A DNA stretch of 64,000 bases from Nocardioides sp. NBC_00368 (GTDB taxonomy: Bacteria; Actinomycetota; Actinomycetes; Propionibacteriales; Nocardioidaceae). Numbering within the stretch: the first letter of the stretch is position 1; every line of letters starts with the position of its first letter. Location of the stretch: NCBI RefSeq assembly GCF_036090055.1, contig NZ_CP107970.1, forward strand, positions 4,418,501 to 4,482,500. The letters are read 5' to 3'. Shown here piece after piece: positions 49,695 to 57,564 of the stretch. Both the position numbers and the translations under genes were made by a program. The notes below the pieces were generated by a model. The model was not told the DNA's origin and did not search any database. It saw only the letters and a program-made list of their open reading frames with translations.

Positions 49695-50465
49695 TCATGC
49701 CGCCCGGCCGTGACCGAGCGCCCGCGAGATCGACCGGGAGACCCCGACGACCTCCTCGACGAGATCCGAGCGAAGCAGTCCACGCGCATCGCACAGTCGC
49801 ACCACCGGGCCCGCGATGCCGACCGCCGCGACGACATAGCCTCCACGGTCACGCACCGGCGCCGCGATCCCGGCGAGCTCCGGGCGCGCCTCGGAGACCG
49901 CCGAGGCCCACCCGATGTCGCGCGCGTCCGCCAGCGCCCGCAGCAGCGCCGACCGGTCGGTGATCGTCCGGAAGGTCAGCCGGTCCAGCGGCTGTCCGAC
50001 GACGCTGCGGGCGGCGCCGGGATCGAAGGCGACCAGCACCTTCCCGAGGGCGGTGGCGTGCAGCGGGAGCGACCGGCCGGTGTCCATCACCTGCACGCCG
50101 GGCCCCGCCCGGAAGACGTGGTGCGCCACCACCGCGGCCCCGTCGCGGTAGGCCGCGATCCGCGCCTCCTCGCCCGTACGCGCCGCCAGCGTGTCCACCC
50201 AGTTGAGCGTCTCCGAGCGCAGCTCGTTGAGATCCAGCGTCACGGACCCGAGGTGGAGGAGCCCGGAACCCAGCAGATAGCGCCCGGTGGCCGGGTCCTG
50301 GTCGACGAAGCCCGCCCCCGCCAACGTACGCAGCAACCCGTGCGCCGTCGGCTTGGCCAGCCCCACCGCAGCCGCCAGCTCACCGAGAGCCATCGGCTCA
50401 CTCTCGGCGGAGAGCACGCGTAGCAGCGCAGCCGCCCGCTCGACGGATTGCACGGTCCGAGACAT
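49695..50465 (-). CDS. IclR family regulator, GylR-like
   Basis: The 256-residue regulator has a winged helix-turn-helix (about residues 5-65: VQSVERAAALLRVLSAESEPMALGELAAAVGLAKPTAHGLL) and an IclR effector domain with LPLHATALGKVLVAF (about 130-145). It lies between glpK paralog 1 and glpF-glpK paralog 2. In Streptomyces an IclR protein, GylR, governs the glycerol operon, so this is probably the local glycerol regulator, answering to glycerol or glycerol 3-phosphate. Palindromes stand on both sides of it. Confidence 0.9.
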   Translation of the reverse strand: MSRTVQSVERAAALLRVLSAESEPMALGELAAAVGLAKPTAHGLLRTLAGAGFVDQDPATGRYLLGSGLLHLGSVTLDLNELRSETLNWVDTLAARTGEEARIAAYRDGAAVVAHHVFRAGPGVQVMDTGRSLPLHATALGKVLVAFDPGAARSVVGQPLDRLTFRTITDRSALLRALADARDIGWASAVSEARPELAGIAAPVRDRGGYVVAAVGIAGPVVRLCDARGLLRSDLVEEVVGVSRSISRALGHGRAA

Positions 50466-50524
50466 TGGGTAAAAGCGTAGGGGCCGAACAAATCCCGGGC
50501 ACTGGGTTCCAAGATCCAGGGCCG

Positions 50525-50573
50525 ACCGGGTGCCACCCGGTGAAACACGGCAGCGTTCGGCGATGCCGAACGC
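50525..50573. promoter_or_regulatory. Two palindromes in the iclR/glpF divergent region
   Basis: ACCGGGTG-C-CACCCGGT (50525-50541) and a 21-base palindrome with arms GCGTTCGGC (50553-50561) and GCCGAACGC (50565-50573) lie between the divergent iclR and glpF starts. Their half-sites differ from the ACCGAG sites before glpK paralog 1. Confidence 0.6.
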
Positions 50574-50645
50574 ACCCCGTTGTGACGGGCGTCACGCCTC
50601 CCTACGGTGCACAGGTCCGCCAACCCCACACGGCAGGAGCAGCGC

Positions 50646-51461
50646 ATGACAAACAGAAAGCTCATCGGGGAGCTCAGCGCCGAGTTCGCCGGGACGATGA
50701 TCCTGATCCTCTTCGGAGTCGGTGTGGTCGCGCAGGTCGTGACCGGCGACGGCGGCCTGGGTGACCACGACTCGATCGCCTGGGCCTGGGGGATCGGGGT
50801 GATGCTGGGCATCTACACCGCGGGGCGGATCAGTGGCGCCCACCTCAACCCGGCCGTCAGCCTCGCCATGGCCGTGTTCAGCGACTTCGAGTGGCGCAAG
50901 GTGCTGCCCTACAGCATCGCGCAGATCCTGGGCGCCTTCGTCGGCGCGACGATCGTCCGCGCGGCGTACGGAGATGCGATCGCCAGCGTCGACCCCGGCC
51001 ACACCCACGCCACCCAGGGCATCTTCTCGACGCTCCCCGGCAACGGTGACGCCGCGCTCGGCATCACTCTCACCACCGCCTTCGCCGACCAGGTGATCGG
51101 CACCGCGATCCTGCTGTTCCTGATCATGGCGATCACCGACGCCCGCAACTCGGCCCCGATCACCTGGTTCGCTCCCGTCGCGATCGCGTTCGTGATCGTC
51201 GGGATCGGCATGGCCTGGGGCGCCAACGCCGGCTACGCCATCAACCCCGCCCGCGACTTCGGGCCGCGGCTGGCCTCCTTCGTCACCGGCTACGACGGAG
51301 CCTGGGTGACCGCCGCCGGCGACCTCTACTTCTGGATCCCGATCGTCGCCCCGCTCGTCGGTGGACTCATCGGTGCCGGAGCGTACAAGGTGTTGATCGC
51401 ACGATTCTTGCCCGCCGAGGAGGAGGCTGAGGAGACCAGCGACCTGCCCGCCGCCGCCTGA
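50646..51461 (+). CDS. glpF: Glycerol uptake facilitator / aquaporin (MIP family)
   Basis: The 271-residue channel has six helices and two NPA loops, HLNPAVS (about residues 64-70) and AINPARDFGPR (about 201-211). The Asp after the second NPA-Arg (NPARD) and the adjacent glycerol kinases point to glycerol passage rather than water only. ATG 50646 follows GGCAGGAG. It begins an operon with glpK paralog 2, 55 bases apart. Confidence 0.93.
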   Translation: MTNRKLIGELSAEFAGTMILILFGVGVVAQVVTGDGGLGDHDSIAWAWGIGVMLGIYTAGRISGAHLNPAVSLAMAVFSDFEWRKVLPYSIAQILGAFVGATIVRAAYGDAIASVDPGHTHATQGIFSTLPGNGDAALGITLTTAFADQVIGTAILLFLIMAITDARNSAPITWFAPVAIAFVIVGIGMAWGANAGYAINPARDFGPRLASFVTGYDGAWVTAAGDLYFWIPIVAPLVGGLIGAGAYKVLIARFLPAEEEAEETSDLPAAA

Positions 51462-51516
51462 CCACCGATCGCCCGCCCGACACCCCTGGACACAGCGAGA
51501 ACCCGAAAGGACCGAC

Positions 51517-53034
51517 ATGCCCGACTACGTCGCAGCCGTCGACCAAGGCACCACCAGCACCCGTTGCATGATCTTCGACCACGGCGGCAACGAGGTGGCC
51601 CGCCACCAGCTCGAGCACGAGCAGATCATGCCGCAGGCGGGCTGGGTGGAGCACAACCCGGTGGAGATCTGGGAGCGCACCAGCTCGGTCATCCAGACCG
51701 CGCTCGGCCGCAAGGGACTCACGGACAAGGACATCGCCGCGCTCGGCATCACCAACCAGCGCGAGACCACGGTCGTGTGGAACAGGAAGACCGGCCGGCC
51801 CTACTACAACGCGATCGTCTGGCAGGACACCCGCACCGACCGGATCGCCTCCGCCCTCGACCGGGACGAGCGCGGCGACATCATCCGTCGCAAGGCCGGC
51901 CTCCCGCCGGCGACCTACTTCGCCGGCGGCAAGATCCAGTGGATCCTGGAGAACGTCGACGGCGTCCGCGAGGCCGCGGAGAGCGGTGACGCCATCTTCG
52001 GCACCACCGACAGCTGGGTCGTCTGGAACCTGACCGGCGGACCCAACGGCGGCGTGCACGTCACCGACGTCACCAACGCCAGCCGCACCATGCTGATGAA
52101 CCTGGAGACGCTCGACTGGGACGACGAGCTGCTCGGCTTCTTCGACATCCCGCGCCAGATGCTCCCCGAGATCCGGCCCTCCTCCGAGCCGAAGGCCTAC
52201 GGCACCACGCTCGCGAACGGACCCCTCAAGGGCGAGATCCCGATCACCGGCATCCTCGGCGACCAGCAGGCCGCCATGGTCGGCCAGGTCTGCCTGGACG
52301 CCGGCGAGGCCAAGAACACCTACGGCACCGGCAACTTCCTCCTCCTCAACACCGGCCAAGAGCTCGTACGCTCCGAGAACGGCCTCCTCACCACGGTCTG
52401 CTACCAGTTCGGCGACCAGCCACCGACGTACGCCCTGGAGGGCTCGATCGCCGTCACCGGCTCCGCGGTCCAGTGGCTGCGCGACCAGCTGCGGGTGATC
52501 AGCAACGCCGCCCAGTCCGAGACGCTCGCCAAGGAGGTCGAGGACAACGGCGGGGTCTACTTCGTCCCGGCCTTCTCCGGTCTCTTCGCGCCTTACTGGC
52601 GCTCGGACGCCCGCGGTGTGATCGTCGGCCTGTCCCGCTTCAACACCAGCGGCCACATCGCCCGGGCGACCCTGGAGTCGATCTGCTACCAGAGCCGCGA
52701 TGTCGCCGACGCGATGGAGAAGGACTCCGGCGTACGCCTCGAGGTCCTCAAGGTCGACGGCGGCGTCACCGTCAACGAGCTGTGCATGCAGATCCAGGCC
52801 GACGTGCTGGGTGTCGAGGTCAGCCGTCCGGTGGTCGCCGAGACGACCGCGCTCGGAGCCGCCTACGCGGCCGGGCTCGCCGTCGGGTTCTGGAAGGACA
52901 CCGACGAGCTGCGCCAGAACTGGAACGAGTCCAAGCGCTGGAAGCCGGCCTGGACCGAGGAGCAGCGCGAGGCCGGGTACGCCGGTTGGCGCAAGGCCGT
53001 GGACCGCACGCTGAACTGGGTAGACGTCGACTGA
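51517..53034 (+). CDS. glpK: Glycerol kinase (paralog 2)
   Basis: The 505-residue FGGY kinase shares the family marks with paralog 1: AVDQGTTSTRCMIFD (about residues 5-19), ITNQRETTVVWNRKTGRPYYNAIVWQDTRTD (about 80-110) and DGGVTVNELCMQIQADVLGVEV (about 409-430). It is closer to classical GlpK in its C-terminal half, with SRDVADAMEKDSGV. It should act on glycerol entering through GlpF, upstream in the same operon. ATG 51517 follows GAAAGGA. Confidence 0.95.
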   Translation: MPDYVAAVDQGTTSTRCMIFDHGGNEVARHQLEHEQIMPQAGWVEHNPVEIWERTSSVIQTALGRKGLTDKDIAALGITNQRETTVVWNRKTGRPYYNAIVWQDTRTDRIASALDRDERGDIIRRKAGLPPATYFAGGKIQWILENVDGVREAAESGDAIFGTTDSWVVWNLTGGPNGGVHVTDVTNASRTMLMNLETLDWDDELLGFFDIPRQMLPEIRPSSEPKAYGTTLANGPLKGEIPITGILGDQQAAMVGQVCLDAGEAKNTYGTGNFLLLNTGQELVRSENGLLTTVCYQFGDQPPTYALEGSIAVTGSAVQWLRDQLRVISNAAQSETLAKEVEDNGGVYFVPAFSGLFAPYWRSDARGVIVGLSRFNTSGHIARATLESICYQSRDVADAMEKDSGVRLEVLKVDGGVTVNELCMQIQADVLGVEVSRPVVAETTALGAAYAAGLAVGFWKDTDELRQNWNESKRWKPAWTEEQREAGYAGWRKAVDRTLNWVDVD

Positions 53035-53180
53035 CGGCTCACCCTGGCTGCGTCGTTCAAAACGCCCTGTTTGGGGTATGTGCGGGGCACCCGGTCGGAC
53101 GTACGTTGCGAATGGGCCCGGCCGGGGCCCGGACCTGCCTCGACCGGTCCGTTGGCACACCGACGACCGAGGAGGCAGCA

Positions 53181-53771
53181 ATGTTCATCCAGATGATTCA
53201 GGCGCCCTGTACGCGCCAGGACGAGGCCCACCAGCTGCTCGACGAGTGGCGCCGTGACCTGGCGCCGGGCGCGACCGGGTGGCTCGGCGGCACCTACGGG
53301 TTCACCGACGACAACCAGTTCATCGGCGTGGTCCGGTTCGAGTCCCGTGACGCGGCGATGGCCAACTCCGACCGCCCCGAGCAGGGAGAGTGGGCGGCGA
53401 AGATGACCGAGGTCATGGACGGACCGATGGAGTTCCACGACTGCGACGACGTCACGCTGCTGTTCGACGGTGGCTCCGACGACGCCGGGTTCGTGCAGAT
53501 CATCCGCGGCCGCGTCGACGACCCCAGCCGGCTCAAGGCGATGATGGCCGACACCACCCAGCTGCACGAGGCACGTCCTGACATCCTCGGCGGCACCCTC
53601 GCGATCGAGGCGGACGGCAGCTTCATCGAGACCGTCGCCTTCACCAGCGAGGACGAGGCGCGCGAGCGCGAGAAGGTCGAGCCCCCGGAAGACGTACGCC
53701 GCGAGCTCGACTACGCGATGAAGGGTGCGACCTTCTACGACCTGCACCGTCCCTGGTTCGAGAGCGCCTGA
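53181..53771 (+). CDS. Two-domain ABM-like (dimeric alpha/beta barrel) protein
   Basis: The 196-residue protein has two related halves, each starting with a strand and an FIQMI/FVQII motif: MFIQMIQAPCTRQDEAHQLLDEWRRDL and DAGFVQIIRGRVDDPSRLKAMMADT (about residue 105). Each half ends with a (F)ES.DEA-like helix, as in ABM domain monooxygenases. ATG 53181 follows GAGGAGG. It lies 11 bases before a VOC-family gene. The function is not known. Confidence 0.75.
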   Translation: MFIQMIQAPCTRQDEAHQLLDEWRRDLAPGATGWLGGTYGFTDDNQFIGVVRFESRDAAMANSDRPEQGEWAAKMTEVMDGPMEFHDCDDVTLLFDGGSDDAGFVQIIRGRVDDPSRLKAMMADTTQLHEARPDILGGTLAIEADGSFIETVAFTSEDEAREREKVEPPEDVRRELDYAMKGATFYDLHRPWFESA

Positions 53772-53782
53772 AGGAGGCCGTG

Positions 53783-54169
53783 ATGCTCAACGACAGCAGG
53801 GTGATGGCGAACATCCCGGCCGCCGACCTCGAGCGGGCGCGACGCTTCTACGCGGACAAGCTCGGGCTCGAGCCGTCCGACGAGGACCCCGGCGGGTTGA
53901 TCTACACGACGTCCGGTGGGACGTCCTTCCACCTCTACGAGACCGACCAGGCGGGCAAGGCCGGGCACACGATCGCCCAGTTCCACGTGGCGGATGTCCG
54001 CAAGGAGGTCGATGACCTCGGAGCCAAGGGCATCAGCTTCGAGCACTACGACATGCCGGGCGTCACCTGGGACGGAGACGTCGCCGGCATGGGCCAGGCC
54101 GGGCACGCGGCCTGGTTCAAGGACAGCGAGGACAACATCCTCTGCATCGACGACATGGTGCCTGCCTGA
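53783..54169 (+). CDS. VOC (glyoxalase/bleomycin resistance) superfamily protein
   Basis: The 128-residue protein follows the VOC pattern: NIPAADLERARRFYADKLGLEPSDED (about residues 11-36), GTSFHLYETDQAG and KDSEDNILCIDD at the end. ATG 53783 is preferred because it is 5 bases from AAGGAGG; GTG 53780 is too close. It is probably co-transcribed with the ABM-like gene. The substrate is unknown. Confidence 0.85.
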   Translation: MLNDSRVMANIPAADLERARRFYADKLGLEPSDEDPGGLIYTTSGGTSFHLYETDQAGKAGHTIAQFHVADVRKEVDDLGAKGISFEHYDMPGVTWDGDVAGMGQAGHAAWFKDSEDNILCIDDMVPA

Positions 54170-54190
54170 GGCACCTGAAGGGGAGCGGTA

Positions 54191-54211
54191 GGTCCCGGCT
54201 CAGCCGGGACC
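54191..54211. terminator. Hairpin between the VOC gene and bfr
   Basis: GGTCCCGGC and GCCGGGACC form 9-base arms (54191-54199, 54203-54211) around TCA, which is the bfr stop codon complement. It can serve both convergent genes. Confidence 0.65.
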
Positions 54212-54688
54212 CTCGCCCGCAGCCACGTGCTGGGCCAGGTACTGCTGGAGACCCACGCGGTCGATCGCGTCGAGCTGCGACTCGAACCAGTCCGCGTGCT
54301 TCTCCTCGTCGCGGACCATCTCCTCGAAGACGGCAGCGGTGCCGTGGTCCCCGAGCTGGTGGCACTCGTCGCCGCCGGCATTGAACTGCGCCACCGCGGC
54401 CCGCTCGCTCTCCAGGGCGAGCGTGAGCATCTCCTGGGCCGTCTCGCCGACCTGGATCGCGTTGAGCCGCTGCACGTTCGGGTGGCCGTCGAACATCAGG
54501 ATCCGGTTGATCAGGTCGTCCGCGTCGCGCATCTCGTCGATGGAGAGGTCGTAGAACACCTTCCCGAGCTTCGGCAGGCCCCAGTTGTCGAGCATCCGGG
54601 CATGCAGGAAGTAGGTGTTGGTGACGGTGAGCTCGAACGTGAGTGCCTCGTTGAGGAGCTCGACGACGCGTGGATCGACTGGCTGCAT
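54200..54688 (-). CDS. bfr: Bacterioferritin
   Basis: The 162-residue ferritin-like protein has the family start VELLNEALTFELTVTNTYFLHARMLDNWG and the diiron ligands in EMRDADDLINRILMFDG (about residues 49-65) and EEMVRDEEKHADWFESQL (about 120-137). A Met for haem axial binding lies near residue 50. Twenty-four copies store ferric iron. ATG 54688 starts MQPVDPRVV. It is downstream of bfd on the same strand, 88 bases apart, with an iron box before bfd. Confidence 0.93.
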   Translation of the reverse strand: MQPVDPRVVELLNEALTFELTVTNTYFLHARMLDNWGLPKLGKVFYDLSIDEMRDADDLINRILMFDGHPNVQRLNAIQVGETAQEMLTLALESERAAVAQFNAGGDECHQLGDHGTAAVFEEMVRDEEKHADWFESQLDAIDRVGLQQYLAQHVAAGEGPG

Positions 54689-54776
54689 GACGCACCTCCG
54701 GTAACGGGATCTGTCCCGATACTCGCACGGCACCCCGGGAGTGAGGACAGACTCAGTTTGCGACCGGTTGCGTGCG

Positions 54777-54980
54777 TCAGCTGGCAGCGCCGTCGGCCGC
54801 CAGGTGCGAGCACTCCTGCACGAGGTGCTGCGTGACCAGCTTCTTCACCGAGAAGATGCACGAGCCGCAGTCCTGAGCGGCGCCCGTGGAGCGGCAGATC
54901 GCGCTGACCGTACGGGCTCCGTCGGCCAGCGCGGCGTCGACGTCACGGTCGGTGACGACTCGGCACTGGCAGACGATCAT
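54777..54980 (-). CDS. bfd: Bacterioferritin-associated ferredoxin
   Basis: The 67-residue protein has the [2Fe-2S] ligands of Bfd: MIVCQCRVVTD (Cys 4 and 6) and AAQDCGSCIF (Cys about 38 and 41). It supplies electrons that release iron from bacterioferritin. Its start codon lies 5 bases from an IdeR/DtxR-type box. The bfr gene follows, so storage and release proteins share a unit. Confidence 0.92.
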   Translation of the reverse strand: MIVCQCRVVTDRDVDAALADGARTVSAICRSTGAAQDCGSCIFSVKKLVTQHLVQECSHLAADGAAS

Positions 54981-54984
54981 GAGA

Positions 54985-55003
54985 TTAGGTTAGCCGACCC
55001 TAA
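54985..55003. promoter_or_regulatory. IdeR/DtxR iron box
   Basis: TTAGGTTAGCCGACCCTAA matches the consensus TTAGGTTAGSCTAACCTAA with two differences in the right half. It lies immediately upstream of bfd, where bound IdeR would block transcription, so bfd should be expressed when iron is low. Confidence 0.8.
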
Positions 55004-55126
55004 GCGCGGTGACGAGAGGAGGGCTCAGTTCTTACCTTTCTTGCCACTCGGTCGACCCCGCGCGCAGATTCACATTCTCCCGGTATGGTCCAGGTCACAT
55101 CACGCTCCCGGCCCTCGGAGGATCTC

Positions 55127-56539
55127 TTGCGCATCGCAGTCATCGGCACCGGCTTCGGCGGCCTGGCCGCCACGATCGAGCTCAAGAAGCGTGGTCACGA
55201 CGACATCGTCGTGTTCGAGAAGGCCGGCGACGTCGGTGGCGTCTGGCGGGAGAACACCTATCCGGGAGCCGCCTGCGACGTACCTTCCAGCCTCTACTCC
55301 TTCTCCTTCGAGCCCAACCCGCACTGGCCCCACAAGTTCTCCCGTCAGCCGGCGATCCTCGACTACATCCACCAGGTCGTCGACAAATACGACGTACGCC
55401 GCCACATCCGGTTCCACACCGCGGTGACCGCCGCCCGCTGGGACGACGAGGCGAAGACGTGGCAGCTCGACCTCAGCACGGGGGAGAGCGAGACGGTCGA
55501 CCTGTTCGTACCCGCCGTCGGCCAGCTCTCCCGGCCCTCGATCCCGAGCATCCCCGGCGCGGACACCTTCCGCGGTGACGCCTTCCACTCGGCCGAGTGG
55601 AACCACGACCTGAGCCTCGTCGGCAAGCGGGTCGCGGTGATCGGCACCGGCGCCAGCGCGATCCAGTTCGTCCCCGAGGTGCGGAAGGACGCGGCGAAGG
55701 TGCTCCTCTTCCAGCGCTCGGCGCCCTACATCGTCCCACGCAAGGACTTCGAGCGCACGGACCCCGCCCGGCGCCTCCCGCAGCTGCTCGACCGCGCCAA
55801 GATCTGGACCCAGGCCGAGTGGCTGACCACGACCTTCCACATCAAGCCGCTCTCCGCGGTGATGCGCACCTGGTCCAAGCGACACATGAAGGCGCAGACC
55901 GCGGCGAAGCCGGGGCTCTTCGAGAAGGTCTGGCCCGACTACCCGTTCGGCTGCAAGCGCGTCCTCTTCGCCGACGACTACCTGCCGGCCCTCGCCCAGC
56001 CCGACGTCGACGTGATCACCGAGAACATCACCGAGATCACCCCGGCCGGCGTCACGACCGCCGACGGCCGGCACCACGAGGTCGACGTGATCATCTGGGG
56101 CACCGGCTTCAAGGCCACCGACTTCCTCGCCCCGATGACCATCGCCGGCACCCAGGGCCGCGACCTGCACACCCACTGGAAGGACGGCGCCCACGCCTAC
56201 CACGGCATGACCGTGCCCGGGTTCCCCAACCTGCTGATCATGTACGGCCCGAACACCAACACGGGCGGCGGCTCGATCATCTACTTCCTGGAGACCCAGG
56301 CCCGCTACCTTGGCCGCTACGCCGACCACATCGCCGAGGCCGGCCCGCTCGAGGTCCGGGCGGAGGTCGAGGAGGCCTTCGACGCCCGGATCCAGGACCA
56401 GCTGGCCGACAGCGTCTGGAGCAAGTGCACCTCCTGGTATCGGGAGAAGAACGGCCGCATCACCACCAACTGGCCCGGCATCTCGGCCCGCTACCGACGC
56501 AGCGCCAGCTACCGGAAAGCCGACTACACGCCCGCGTGA
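55127..56539 (+). CDS. Baeyer-Villiger-type flavin monooxygenase
   Basis: The 470-residue enzyme has GTGFGG (about residues 8-13), GGVWRENTYPGAACDVPS near 37, the fingerprint FRGDAFHSAEWN (about 147-158, fitting FxGxxxHxxxW with Asn instead of Pro/Asp) and a second GTGASA motif near 171. It should oxygenate a ketone with NADPH and FAD. TTG 55127 is preferred because GGAGG lies just before it; the ATG at 55085 overlaps a -10-like TATGGT. It is divergent from bfd and differs clearly from the enzyme at 23211. Confidence 0.87.
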   Translation: MRIAVIGTGFGGLAATIELKKRGHDDIVVFEKAGDVGGVWRENTYPGAACDVPSSLYSFSFEPNPHWPHKFSRQPAILDYIHQVVDKYDVRRHIRFHTAVTAARWDDEAKTWQLDLSTGESETVDLFVPAVGQLSRPSIPSIPGADTFRGDAFHSAEWNHDLSLVGKRVAVIGTGASAIQFVPEVRKDAAKVLLFQRSAPYIVPRKDFERTDPARRLPQLLDRAKIWTQAEWLTTTFHIKPLSAVMRTWSKRHMKAQTAAKPGLFEKVWPDYPFGCKRVLFADDYLPALAQPDVDVITENITEITPAGVTTADGRHHEVDVIIWGTGFKATDFLAPMTIAGTQGRDLHTHWKDGAHAYHGMTVPGFPNLLIMYGPNTNTGGGSIIYFLETQARYLGRYADHIAEAGPLEVRAEVEEAFDARIQDQLADSVWSKCTSWYREKNGRITTNWPGISARYRRSASYRKADYTPA

Positions 56540-56613
56540 GAACCGTCCTGATGGGTCTTTGTGCCCGATCTGTTCCTTCCCATATGCGTGTGGTAGGCCA
56601 CATACTCGAAGAG

Positions 56614-56832
56614 ATGACTACCTCAACCCCCCGGCGGCGACACTTCGCCGCGAGTCCGTTCAAGACTGATCCCGAGCCGGTCATTGAGCAGTTCGAGTCC
56701 GGAGACCTCGTCTCCCACGACTCATTCGGCCTGGGTCGGGTCGTCAACAAGGAAACGGCCGCAGTCACTGTCGACTTCGGTCCCCAGCTGGTTCGCATTC
56801 CCAGCCCCTTCCCCAAGCTTGCCAAGCTCTGA
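56614..56832 (+). CDS. Small conserved actinobacterial protein with CarD-like segment
   Basis: The 72-residue product (MTTSTPRRRHFAASPFKTDP) has a compact segment FESGDLVSHDSFGLGRVVNKETAAVTVDFG (about residues 27-56) like the start of the CarD/TRCF RNA-polymerase-binding domain, where GDxVxHxxxGxGxV is typical. It is far shorter than CarD. Related small proteins seem widespread in actinobacteria, but their role is unknown to me. An upstream in-frame ATG would extend it. Confidence 0.6.
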   Translation: MTTSTPRRRHFAASPFKTDPEPVIEQFESGDLVSHDSFGLGRVVNKETAAVTVDFGPQLVRIPSPFPKLAKL

Positions 56833-56850
56833 CCTCGGTCTGAGCTGACA

Positions 56851-56893
56851 AGAGATCGCCCTCCCCGAGCACTGCTCGAGGAGGGCGATCTCT
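56851..56893. terminator. Strong bidirectional hairpin
   Basis: The outer arms 56851-56863 and 56881-56893 are 13 bases long and perfectly complementary, and an inner CGAGCA/TGCTCG pair extends the structure. It lies between the convergent small-protein gene and the RidA gene. Confidence 0.8.
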
Positions 56894-56904
56894 GTGTCCG
56901 AGGC

Positions 56905-57564
56905 CTACTTCCTCTTCACCGGATAGGCCGCGTCGACCTCCACCTCGACGAGCCAGCCGTCCACCGGCAGGTTCTCGATCTCGAGTGCGAACCGCGACGG
57001 CCGCGCCGGGTTGGTCACCATCGGATCGGCGGGCGGAGCGGTTCCGAGCGGCACCGGGACGACCTCGCCGGTCGAGACCGACGTGTTCGCGAAGAACTGC
57101 CGATAGGCCCGGTTCCAGCCCGCGAAGTCCATCTTCGCCTCGCCCGCGGGGTTCTGCAGGAAGACGCGCATCGTGATCACGTCCTCGTAGGAGAGGCCGG
57201 CCGCCGCGAGGTTCTCCCCGATCCGGCGCAGCACGTTGATCCCCTGTGCCTCGGTGATCGTGACACCCGGTGGCAGCTGGCCACCGGGGAACACCTCGGT
57301 ATCGATGTAGGCCTGCTCGCCGGTCGCTCCGGTGTTCAACCGTGACGGTCCGAGCCCGCTGGTCTTGTAGATCGCGGCCTCCGGTCCGATCGCGACCCCG
57401 TTGGCGATCGACGGGTTGTCCTGACCTGCGGGCAGCACCGAGATCGTCTCCCCGCCACGGGGCGGGAACGGTGACCACTTGCTTCCGGCGACCGCAGCCG
57501 TCGGAGCGACCAGAGCCGCGGTCAACCCGACCACGGCCACCACCTTCGTACGCGGCGACATCAT
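56905..57564 (-). CDS. Exported RidA family protein
   Basis: The 219-residue protein has an N-terminal signal (MMSPRTKVVAVVGLTAALVAPTAAVA, to about residue 27) and a RidA (YjgF/UK114) domain from about residue 85, with LSYEDVITMRVFLQNPAG near 130 and PSRFALEIENL near 185, where the Arg matches the catalytic one of RidA deaminases. RidA proteins hydrolyse reactive enamines and imines but are usually about 130 residues and cytoplasmic. It overlaps the amine oxidase gene by 4 bases, so it probably clears the imine product outside the membrane. Confidence 0.85.
   Translation of the reverse strand: MMSPRTKVVAVVGLTAALVAPTAAVAGSKWSPFPPRGGETISVLPAGQDNPSIANGVAIGPEAAIYKTSGLGPSRLNTGATGEQAYIDTEVFPGGQLPPGVTITEAQGINVLRRIGENLAAAGLSYEDVITMRVFLQNPAGEAKMDFAGWNRAYRQFFANTSVSTGEVVPVPLGTAPPADPMVTNPARPSRFALEIENLPVDGWLVEVEVDAAYPVKRK

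Noticed and set aside
48065..53034. The two glpK genes as an assembly duplication
   Set aside because: The proteins differ along their whole length and lie on opposite strands with different neighbours.
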